Below are positions 1-5,235 of a stretch of DNA of 5,873 bases, in pieces (position 1 is the first letter of the stretch; the number at the start of each line of letters is the position of its first letter). A program made the position numbers and the translations under genes. A model generated the notes under the pieces. The model was not told the DNA's origin. It saw only the letters and a program-made list of their open reading frames with translations, and did no database searches. Where the stretch lies: NCBI GenBank assembly GCA_018969885.1, contig JAGWXN010000207.1, positions 1 through 5,873 of the forward strand. Direction: 5' to 3'. This DNA comes from Betaproteobacteria bacterium (GTDB lineage: Bacteria > Pseudomonadota > Gammaproteobacteria > Burkholderiales > Burkholderiaceae).

Positions 1-1102
1 CCACTTCTACCCCCCAGAAGAGCCCCCTGCCGCGGATATCACCCACATGCGGATGGTCAGCGAGCGCGCGCTGCAATAGCCGTTGCAGCGTCTCGCCTGC
101 CTGCCGCGTGCGATCGAGGAGCGCATCGCGCTCGATCACCTGTTGGACCGCAAGGGCAGCCGCGCAGGCTACCGCGTGGCCGAGATAGGTGTGGCCGTGC
201 TGAAAAAACCCCGAACCGTTGGACATCGCGTCGACGATTTTTTGCTGAGCCAGCACTGCGCCGATCGGTTGATAGCCGCCGCCCAGCCCCTTGGCGATCA
301 CCAGCAGATCCGGGACAACGCCTTCCTGTTCACAGGCATGAAGACTACCGGTGCGGCCCATCCCGCACATCACTTCATCCAGGATCAGCAGCACCCCGTG
401 ACGGTCACAGACTTCGCGAACCGCGCGAAAGTAGCCGGGAACCGGCGTGAGTACGCCTGCCGTGGCCCCGCCTACCGTCTCGGCGACAAAGGCGATCACC
501 TGCTTCGCACCAATTTTCTCTATTGCGGAGTCGAGTTCGCGCGCCAGCCGTTCGCCGTAAGCCTCGGGGCTTTCTTCAGGCTGCTGCTCGCGATACGGAT
601 AGCACGGTGACACATGGGTGGCCGGCATCAGGATGGGAGCAAAGGGCTCGCGGCGCCACGCGTTGCCGCCTACGGCGAGCGCCCCCAGCGTGTTGCCGTG
701 ATAACTCTGCCGCCGGGCAATGAAACGAGCGCGCTGCGGCTCGCCGATCTCAAGAAAATACTGCCTCGCCATTTTGAGGGCCGCCTCCACCCCCTCGGAG
801 CCACCGCTCACAAAGTAGGCGTGACTCATGCCAGCCGGCGCGCGGGCAATCAGATGCTCAGCCAGTTCCTCGGCCACGTCAGTGGTGAAAAAACTGGTGT
901 GGGCGAAGGCAAGCCGGTCGATCTGCTCATGCATCGCCGCGAGCACGGCGGGGTGCCCGTGGCCCAGACAGGACACTGCCGCCCCGCCCGATGCGTCAAG
1001 GTACTCGCGGCCTTCGCTGTCGACCAGCCAGGCACCATGCCCCGACACCGCGACCGGCGGGCGGTGTTGCAGATGACGATGGAAGACGCGAGTGGTTGGC
1101 AT
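1..1102 (-). CDS. Class III PLP-dependent aminotransferase, 3' end outside window
   Basis: Read by hand on the minus strand, the frame is open from an ATG at 1102 to the window edge (367 codons). It has the class III (ornithine/omega aminotransferase-like) landmarks in order: an N-terminal YLDASGGAAV stretch, GGSEGVEAALKMAR around residue 102 (phosphate-binding region), SYHGNT with Y134-H135-G136 (ring stacking), LILDEVMCGMGRTG with D242 (pyridine nitrogen contact), VIAKGLGGGY with K271 (the Schiff-base lysine), and QHGHTYLGH. All catalytic positions are present, so the visible part looks functional. Family members are about 430-460 residues, so roughly 70-90 C-terminal residues lie outside. 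It would be cytoplasmic and move an amino group between an amine or omega-amino acid and a keto acid; the substrate is not readable. It follows the GntR regulator on the same strand after 143 bp. No Shine-Dalgarno is visible before the ATG, but the N-terminus has normal family spacing. Confidence 0.95.
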   Translation of the reverse strand, partial: MPTTRVFHRHLQHRPPVAVSGHGAWLVDSEGREYLDASGGAAVSCLGHGHPAVLAAMHEQIDRLAFAHTSFFTTDVAEELAEHLIARAPAGMSHAYFVSGGSEGVEAALKMARQYFLEIGEPQRARFIARRQSYHGNTLGALAVGGNAWRREPFAPILMPATHVSPCYPYREQQPEESPEAYGERLARELDSAIEKIGAKQVIAFVAETVGGATAGVLTPVPGYFRAVREVCDRHGVLLILDEVMCGMGRTGSLHACEQEGVVPDLLVIAKGLGGGYQPIGAVLAQQKIVDAMSNGSGFFQHGHTYLGHAVACAAALAVQQVIERDALLDRTRQAGETLQRLLQRALADHPHVGDIRGRGLFWGVEV

Positions 1103-1126
1103 GAGTCGGAATGGCAGTGCATGACG

Positions 1127-1132
1127 AGTATA
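1127..1132 (-). promoter_or_regulatory. Possible -10 element for the aminotransferase gene
   Basis: On the minus strand TATACT (5 of 6 matches to TATAAT) lies 24 bp before the aminotransferase ATG. This would give a very short leader of about 18 nt. No good -35 hexamer was found at 16-18 bp spacing, so this is only a weak candidate. It would allow expression independent of the regulator gene upstream. Confidence 0.25.
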
Positions 1133-1168
1133 GGGCGAGCGACGACCTCATGGCGAACCGCCTCGCAG

Positions 1169-1198
1169 GCCAGCGCTGGCGCTCCAGCCCCTGGGGCT
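1169..1198. repeat. Two adjacent inverted repeats between the regulator and aminotransferase genes
   Basis: GCCAGCGCTGGC (1169-1180) is a perfect 12-bp palindrome. AGCCCCTGGGGCT (1186-1198) is a 13-base inverted repeat centred on one base. They lie in the 143-bp gap downstream of the regulator stop and upstream of the aminotransferase start. Neither is followed by a T-run on the minus strand, so an intrinsic terminator is not shown; they may act as an attenuating or RNA-stabilising structure, or be chance in GC-rich DNA. Confidence 0.4.
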
Positions 1199-1245
1199 TT
1201 CGCGCGGGGGCTCCCGGCCCTTGAGCGACCACGCCCAAGAAGCCC

Positions 1246-1926
1246 TCACAGATCCGGGCTGATTCCGGCGATTTTCCCCAGCGCAAACCGGAAGGTGTTG
1301 GTGACCAGCGTACGCCCGCAGCGCTCCGCGGCCAGCGCATCGCGGCCGCCGAACGCGTGTAGCAACTGCTGCCAGGTTTCGATTGACTGCCGCCGTCTTG
1401 CCTTGTCTGACAACCCGAGGCGGGTGTAGCGGGCGACCTGCGCCGACATCTGCATGAACATTCGTTCGAGCCGCAAATTACCACCGCGACGCAGCGCATA
1501 GCCCGCCATCTCGGCCGAGATATCGGCATGGGCCGAGGCCGCTCTGGGGTCGGGATCGCGCCCCGCTTTCTTCAGCTGCCCGATCTGCTCCTTCAGCCAG
1601 ACCAGGTCGGCCGCTTCGCAGCGCTCGCAGAAGAGCGCCATGGCGAGTCCCAGCAAAACCGTGCGGACCTGAAAAATCTCGATCAGTTCGTCGGTGCTGA
1701 GGAGTGTCACCTGGGCGCCACGGTGCGGCTCGATCCTGGCCACCCCATCGCGTTCGAGAATACGAAGCGCCTCTCGGATCGAGCCTCGACTCACACCGAA
1801 TTCGGCTGCAAGCGGCACCTCCCGCAGGCGCGCACCGGGGGCAATCTCGGCCTCGACAATCCGCCTCGCGAGAACGCCTGCGATGCGATTGGCGGTGGTG
1901 GGGTCGTCAGACTCGCGGGCACTCAT
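1246..1926 (-). CDS. GntR family transcriptional regulator, FCD (FadR-like) subfamily
   Basis: With the ATG at 1926 the product is 226 residues, the usual size for GntR/FCD regulators. An N-terminal winged helix-turn-helix spans about residues 12-76, with the hallmark run LREVPLAAEFGVSRGSIREALRILERDG split over its helices and the wing ending in EPHRGAQV. A helical FCD effector domain follows (about 80-220). The start at 1926 is preferred: a GGAG lies about 11 bases upstream, it leaves the usual ten or so residues before the DNA-binding domain, and it keeps the palindromes of the divergent region outside the gene. An in-frame ATG at 1971 or TTG at 1983 would add 15-19 residues and overlap those palindromes. 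The FCD domain is odd: the two C-terminal histidines that usually bind metal are not at their expected places (W185 and T206/L207 instead). It is divergently oriented to the dioxygenase gene, which it probably controls along with itself. Confidence 0.93.
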   Translation of the reverse strand: MSARESDDPTTANRIAGVLARRIVEAEIAPGARLREVPLAAEFGVSRGSIREALRILERDGVARIEPHRGAQVTLLSTDELIEIFQVRTVLLGLAMALFCERCEAADLVWLKEQIGQLKKAGRDPDPRAASAHADISAEMAGYALRRGGNLRLERMFMQMSAQVARYTRLGLSDKARRRQSIETWQQLLHAFGGRDALAAERCGRTLVTNTFRFALGKIAGISPDL

Positions 1927-1931
1927 TTCAA

Positions 1932-1961
1932 TTGACACTCCAGCGGTTGATACCGCATGAT
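1932..1961 (+). promoter_or_regulatory. Candidate sigma-70 promoter for the dioxygenase-receptor operon
   Basis: A perfect TTGACA (-35, 1932-1937) is followed after 18 bp by CATGAT (-10, 1956-1961, 4 of 6 matches). Transcription would start near 1968, inside the two palindromes at 1963-1983, so a bound regulator there would block initiation or early elongation. The weak -10 and 18-bp spacing limit confidence. Confidence 0.4.
1943..1956. repeat. Short inverted repeat inside the candidate promoter spacer
   Basis: GCGGT (1943-1947) and ACCGC (1952-1956) form a 5-bp inverted repeat around TGAT. It falls almost exactly between the candidate -35 and -10 of the plus-strand promoter. It could be a further regulator contact, or chance. 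Confidence 0.3.
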
Positions 1962-1962
1962 T

Positions 1963-1983
1963 TGTCGACATATTGTCCGACAA
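1963..1983. promoter_or_regulatory. Double palindromic operator, probably for the divergent GntR regulator
   Basis: Two perfect palindromes lie side by side: TGTCGACA (1963-1970) and TTGTCCGACAA (1973-1983, odd-centred). Both are built from the same TGTC/GACA half-sites. The second fits the FadR-subfamily operator pattern TNGTNNNACNA exactly. Their centres (1966.5 and 1978) are 11.5 bp apart, about one helical turn, which would put two dimers on one face of the DNA. The site lies between the divergent regulator and dioxygenase starts and ends 9 bp before the dioxygenase ATG. That the regulator binds here is inference from position and pattern. Confidence 0.6.
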
Positions 1984-1992
1984 AATAAATCC

Positions 1993-2865
1993 ATGTCTGC
2001 TATCCCATCCACTTTGACAGCCACGCTCCGGATCCGCCCGCTAACCGAGCACATCGGCGCCGAAATCGAAGGCATCGACCTATCGTGTCCGATCTCCGCC
2101 GAGCAATTCCAAGCCGTCAATGCTGCGCTCGTCGCGCATGGTGTGCTGGTGTTTCGCAACCAGGATCTTCCGCCCGCCATGCACGTCGATTTTTCCTCGC
2201 GCTTCGGCCCCCTTGTCGGACACATTGTGAAGCGCTTCTCGGTGGAAGACTTTCCCGAGGTCACCTATATCTCAAACGTCAAGAACGACAAGGGCGAGAT
2301 GATAGGCGCTGACCGGGCGGGCATGATCTGGCATTCCGACATGTCGTACATGGCGCGCCCCATGCTGGGCTCCATGCTCTACGGAGTCGAGTGCCCGCCA
2401 GAGGGCGCCGATACCGAGTTTGCCAGCATGTTTGCCGCCCACGACGCGCTACCCGAACCACTGCGCGCGCGGCTCAACACTCTGCGCGGCATTCACGACT
2501 ACCCCTGGCACTACGCCACCTACCTCTCGCACCGGAAGCCCCTCACCGAAGAAGAAAAGGCGCAGGCTCCGCCGGTCACTCATCCCATTATTCGCACGCA
2601 CCCGGTCAGCGGCCGAAAAGCGCTTTATCTGAGCGAAGGTCTCACCCGCTCGATCGAGGGGATGGACGAGGCCGAGGGCCGCCGCCTGATCTGCCTCCTT
2701 ACCGAATTCAGCACCCAGCCGGCGTTTGTTTACCGTCACCGCTGGCAGCCGCGCGATCTGGTGTTCTGGGATAACCGCTCCACCATGCATCGGGCCACAG
2801 AATTCGATAATCAGTACCGGCGGCTAATGCGGCGCACCACCATCCAGGGCGATGCGCCATTCTGA
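1993..2865 (+). CDS. TauD/TfdA family Fe(II)/2-oxoglutarate-dependent dioxygenase
   Basis: The product is 290 residues, normal for the family. The 2-His-1-carboxylate iron site is complete: H114 and D116 in WHSDMSY, and the distal H266 in WDNRSTMHRATEF. The 2-oxoglutarate-binding arginine region RRLMRRTTIQGDAPF follows, with R277 and R281 at the same distances from the distal histidine as R266 and R270 of E. coli TauD. The middle (PPEGADTEF, RTHPVSGRKALYL, FVYRHRW) resembles the TfdA-like clade more than true taurine dioxygenases. Such enzymes hydroxylate a substrate, often releasing an aldehyde or ketone plus sulfite or phenol, with decarboxylation of 2-oxoglutarate. Substrate here is unknown. 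The start at 1993 is chosen because the protein then begins just before LRIRPLTEHIGAEIEGIDLS, as usual; an in-frame ATG at 1957 would add 12 unrelated residues and run over the operator. No Shine-Dalgarno is evident before 1993. First gene of a two-gene operon. Confidence 0.94.
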   Translation: MSAIPSTLTATLRIRPLTEHIGAEIEGIDLSCPISAEQFQAVNAALVAHGVLVFRNQDLPPAMHVDFSSRFGPLVGHIVKRFSVEDFPEVTYISNVKNDKGEMIGADRAGMIWHSDMSYMARPMLGSMLYGVECPPEGADTEFASMFAAHDALPEPLRARLNTLRGIHDYPWHYATYLSHRKPLTEEEKAQAPPVTHPIIRTHPVSGRKALYLSEGLTRSIEGMDEAEGRRLICLLTEFSTQPAFVYRHRWQPRDLVFWDNRSTMHRATEFDNQYRRLMRRTTIQGDAPF

Positions 2866-2887
2866 TCCCACGCTGCTCACCTGCTGC

Positions 2888-2892
2888 AGGAG
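2888..2892 (+). promoter_or_regulatory. Ribosome binding site of the Bug/TctC receptor gene
   Basis: AGGAG lies 9 bases before the ATG at 2902 and supports that start. It contrasts with the dioxygenase gene just upstream, which lacks a clear site. Confidence 0.8.
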
Positions 2893-2901
2893 TCTTCCAA
2901 C

Positions 2902-3882
2902 ATGCCCCGACGCCCCCTCCTTGGCCTGTTGACCGCGGCGCTCTCGGCCGGTCTGTTGGCGAGCGCCGCCAGCGCTCAAACCTGGCCTCAGCAGCCGGTG
3001 CGCATCGTCGTACCCTTTGCGCCGGGTGGTGCCACCGACCTGATCGCCCGCATGCTCGCCGACCAGTTCACCAAACGGCTGGGCCAGTCATTTGTCGTTG
3101 AAAACCGCGGCGGCGCTTCAGGCATCGTTGGCACCCAGGCGGTGCAGGCCGCTCGCCCTGATGGCTACACACTCCTCATGAGCGGTAACGGCCCGCACGC
3201 CACCAACGTTGCCCTGTTTCGAAAGCTTCCCTACGACCCGCTCAAGGACTTTGCTCAAATCAGCCTCACCGGTCAGTTACCGCTGGTGCTGAACGTCAAC
3301 CCGGCACAGCCAGTCCGCACGCTCACCGAATTCATCGCCTGGGCCCGTTCGCAGCCGGGAAAGATCAGCTATGCCTCACCCGGTAACGGCTCGCCGCCGC
3401 ATCTGGCCATGGAACTCCTCGCGCAGCGCCACGGGCTGTCTTTGGTGCATGTCCCCTACAAAGGCAGCGCACCGGCCATTGCCGACCTGATGGCGGGTCA
3501 TGTCCCGGTCATGTTCGATAACCTCTTTGCGTCAATTCAGAACATCCGCGCCGGCAAGATCCGTGCGGTCGCGGTGGGTAGCGCCCGGGCAATGGAGAGC
3601 CTGCCCGGTGTGCCATCGTTTTCCGAGTCGGGTATGCCCGGCTTCGAGGTGGCGACCTGGACAATCCTGGTCGCGCCCGCCGGCACGCCCTCAGCGGTAG
3701 TGGATCGCCTGGCGCGGGAAACCGCGGCGATCTTCCAGTTGCCCGAGATGCAGCAGCGTCTTCAGGACCAGGGGGCGCTGCCCGTCACCACGACGCCCGA
3801 GCAGACCGCAGCATTCGTGAGAGACGAAATCCGAAAGTGGTCCGAGGTGGTGGAGCGGGCGGGCATTCCGAAGGCTGATTGA
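2902..3882 (+). CDS. Bug/TctC family tripartite tricarboxylate transporter substrate-binding protein
   Basis: The product is 326 residues, the usual length of Bug receptors. It starts with a Sec signal peptide: basic MPRRP, a hydrophobic core, then ASAASA with probable cleavage after A25 (before QTWP). The mature protein opens with the family hallmark WPQQPVRIVVPFAPGGATD, followed by VENRGGASGIVG, ARPDGYTLLM, VPYKGSAPAIADLMAGHV and a C-terminal helix ending in WSEVVERAGI. It should act in the periplasm, clamping a small carboxylate or related ligand between two lobes and passing it to a TctAB permease. No tctA or tctB is in the window, so it is an orphan, as is common for this expanded family in Betaproteobacteria. 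It begins 36 bp after the dioxygenase stop and is likely cotranscribed, which suggests its ligand is the dioxygenase substrate or an inducer of the pathway. Its end abuts a rearranged region, but the C-terminus looks complete. Confidence 0.95.
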   Translation: MPRRPLLGLLTAALSAGLLASAASAQTWPQQPVRIVVPFAPGGATDLIARMLADQFTKRLGQSFVVENRGGASGIVGTQAVQAARPDGYTLLMSGNGPHATNVALFRKLPYDPLKDFAQISLTGQLPLVLNVNPAQPVRTLTEFIAWARSQPGKISYASPGNGSPPHLAMELLAQRHGLSLVHVPYKGSAPAIADLMAGHVPVMFDNLFASIQNIRAGKIRAVAVGSARAMESLPGVPSFSESGMPGFEVATWTILVAPAGTPSAVVDRLARETAAIFQLPEMQQRLQDQGALPVTTTPEQTAAFVRDEIRKWSEVVERAGIPKAD

Positions 3883-3922
3883 GTTTACGGCTAACGCGAG
3901 CCACCTCACGCGGCCAGCGCGA
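3883..3922. other. Unassigned junction between the receptor stop and a truncated ABC ATPase
   Basis: These 40 bases match neither the receptor gene (complete at 3882) nor the expected continuation of the ATPase, whose recognisable sequence ends at 3923. A rearrangement breakpoint should lie here. No transposase end, long inverted repeat or clear terminator is visible. Confidence 0.5.
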
Positions 3923-4366
3923 TTGCCCGCCCGAGAGCTGATCCGGCATGGCATCGACCTTATCCGCGAGACCCACCTTGGCCAGCAGGCCGCGGGCTCG
4001 CTCGAATGCCTCGCGCCGTGACTCGCCCAGCACCAGTTCGGGCGCTAGCGCCACGTTGCGCCCAGCGCTCAGGTGGGGGAAAAGATTGAAGTTCTGAAAC
4101 ACCATGCCCACCCGCTGCCTGAGCGCACGCATCGCATGCGCGTCGCGGTGCCGCAGCGCCTGCCCGTCGACTTCCAGCCGGCCCTCCTCAAACTGCTCGA
4201 GGCCGTTTACGCAGCGCAGCAGCGTGCTTTTTCCGGAGCCGCTACGTCCGATGAGCGCGATCACTTCGCCGCGCCGCACCTGCAGATCAATGCCGCGAAG
4301 CACCTCGTTGGATCCGAAGCGTTTGCGCAGACCCGCGACCGATACCGCATCGGGGATAGTGTTCAC
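3923..4366 (-). pseudogene. Truncated polar amino acid ABC transporter ATP-binding protein
   Basis: The gene starts with GTG at 4366, overlapping the stop of the permease gene in an ATGTGA arrangement, which is typical translational coupling. The product resembles GlnQ/HisP-type ATPases: VAGLRKRFGSNEVLRGIDL at the N-terminus, Walker A GRSGSGKS (residues 40-47), the Q-loop MVFQNFNLFPHLS (Q91) and the signature LSGGQ (144-148). Homology stops there. The family normally continues with QQRVAIARAL, Walker B with its catalytic glutamate, the D-loop and the H-loop histidine. Here the frame reads SRWPREVARV, passes antisense over the end of the receptor gene and stops at 3785. About 95 residues of the usual 240-250 are lost, including all catalytic residues after the signature, so ATP hydrolysis is not expected. 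Called a pseudogene; a 193-residue chimeric product is formally possible. Confidence 0.85.
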
Positions 4367-5025
4367 ATGAGGCTCGACTTTGAGGGGTTCAGCCGGCGCT
4401 CCAGAGCCCGGCTCCAGGCCGAGATCGGGAAACACAGGGAGAAATACACCAGGGCTACACACCCGTACACCAGGAACGGTTTGAAGGTCGCATTGCTGAT
4501 CATGGTGCCTGCCTTGGTGAGTTCGATGAACCCTATCACTGAGGCGAGCGCCGTGCCCTTGACCACCTGCACCAGGAACCCCACCGTGGGCGCCACCGCG
4601 ATCCGCAATGCCTGGGGCCCAATGACATGGCACAACTGCTCTCGCAGCGACAGGGCAAGGCTGGCACCCGCCTCCCATTGGCCGCGCGGAACCGCATTGA
4701 CGCAACCGCGCCAGATTTCACAGAGAAACGCAGCCGAATAGAGCGTTAGCGCCAGCGATGCGCTCAGCCAGGCCGACACGTCCAGGCCCAAAAGCGCGAG
4801 CCCGAAATAAGACAGAAAGAGTTGCATGAGAAGCGGCGTGCCCTGGAAGACTTCGACGAACACTTGAACCCCTCGCTCCGCCCCGGGTAGCTTTGCGATT
4901 CGGGCAATCAGCAGACCCATGCCCAACAGCCCGCCGCCCACGAAGGCGATCAGTGACAGCAGAGCCGTCCAGCGTGCAGCCAGCATGAGGTTGCGCACAA
5001 TGTCCCAGAGGCTGAAGTCAACCAT
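4363..5025 (-). CDS. Polar amino acid ABC transporter permease (His/Glu/Gln/Arg/opine family)
   Basis: The product is 220 residues, full length for this family. It shows an N-terminal membrane segment (about 18-42), the family motif VFQGTPLLMQLF (59-70), and the EAA loop that docks the ATPase: EAGASLALSLREQLCHVIGPQALR at 118-141. Further membrane segments follow (about 143-168 and 187-204) before the charged C-terminus. It would sit in the inner membrane as half of a heterodimeric amino acid importer. The ATG at 5025 has a GAGGA 8 bases upstream. The gene lies 33 bp after the remnant of a second permease and overlaps the ATPase start. It is intact but its ATPase is truncated, its partner permease is mostly gone and no promoter remains, so it is probably non-functional unless partners are supplied elsewhere. 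Confidence 0.92.
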   Translation of the reverse strand: MVDFSLWDIVRNLMLAARWTALLSLIAFVGGGLLGMGLLIARIAKLPGAERGVQVFVEVFQGTPLLMQLFLSYFGLALLGLDVSAWLSASLALTLYSAAFLCEIWRGCVNAVPRGQWEAGASLALSLREQLCHVIGPQALRIAVAPTVGFLVQVVKGTALASVIGFIELTKAGTMISNATFKPFLVYGCVALVYFSLCFPISAWSRALERRLNPSKSSLM

Positions 5026-5058
5026 GGCAGGCGTCCTCGCGGCTCAGCAAACCGGTGC

Positions 5059-5160
5059 TCAGCGAACCAGCAGCCAACGACGACCGATCGCGGTCAGGAT
5101 CGCCCGCAACGCCACCGAGAGCGCAAGGTAGAGCAGCGTCGCGACGATGAGCGCCTCGAC
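5059..5160 (-). pseudogene. C-terminal remnant of a second amino acid ABC permease
   Basis: Thirty-three codons in one frame, beginning near VEALIVATLLYLALS and ending GRRWLLVR with TGA at 5061-5059, look like the last membrane helix and basic tail of a HEQRo-type permease. The position, 33 bp upstream of a complete permease gene, is where the partner permease of such operons is found. Everything upstream, including the EAA loop, is missing, and the preceding sequence does not resemble a permease. It is too short for confident family assignment on its own; the operon context carries most of the weight. Confidence 0.6.
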
Positions 5161-5235
5161 CGCACAAATCACGCAAACACAAGCGGACCCCGCTACGGGC
5201 CCGTCGGTCGCCCGATTCAAGCGGCGGCGAGGGCG
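5161..5235. other. Unassigned junction between the TRAP permease stop and the ABC permease remnant
   Basis: This 75-bp stretch separates the natural end of the TRAP permease from the truncated ABC permease. It contains the 10-bp palindrome ACGGGCCCGT (5195-5204) and a 7-bp direct repeat CAAGCGG (5180-5186 and 5218-5224). Neither is long enough to identify a mobile element. The second rearrangement breakpoint should lie at its edge near 5161-5168. Confidence 0.45.

Noticed and set aside
1186..1198. Intrinsic terminator for the regulator gene
   Set aside because: The inverted repeat is short with an impossible one-base loop unless the stem opens, and no T-run follows in the direction of transcription.
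83..1429. Long plus-strand open frames at 83-610 and 614-1429
   Set aside because: They lie antisense to the clearly recognisable aminotransferase and regulator genes, match no family I know, and are the expected result of GC-rich codon usage.
996..1529. Minus-strand open frame of 177 codons spanning the regulator-aminotransferase gap
   Set aside because: It is out of frame with both genes on that strand, is rich in R, S, P and C as frame-shifted GC-rich DNA is, and has no recognisable domain.
1993..2865. Naming the dioxygenase tauD (taurine dioxygenase)
   Set aside because: Iron and 2-oxoglutarate ligands are shared by the whole superfamily; the central motifs fit the TfdA-like clade better and no tauABC genes are nearby.
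4073..4741. Plus-strand open frame of 222 codons
   Set aside because: It is antisense to the ABC permease and ATPase remnant, which have strong motifs; its translation shows no family features.
5161..5235. Insertion sequence or attachment site at the right junction
   Set aside because: Only a 10-bp palindrome and a 7-bp direct repeat are present, no matching copy was found at the left junction, and there is no transposase or integrase gene.
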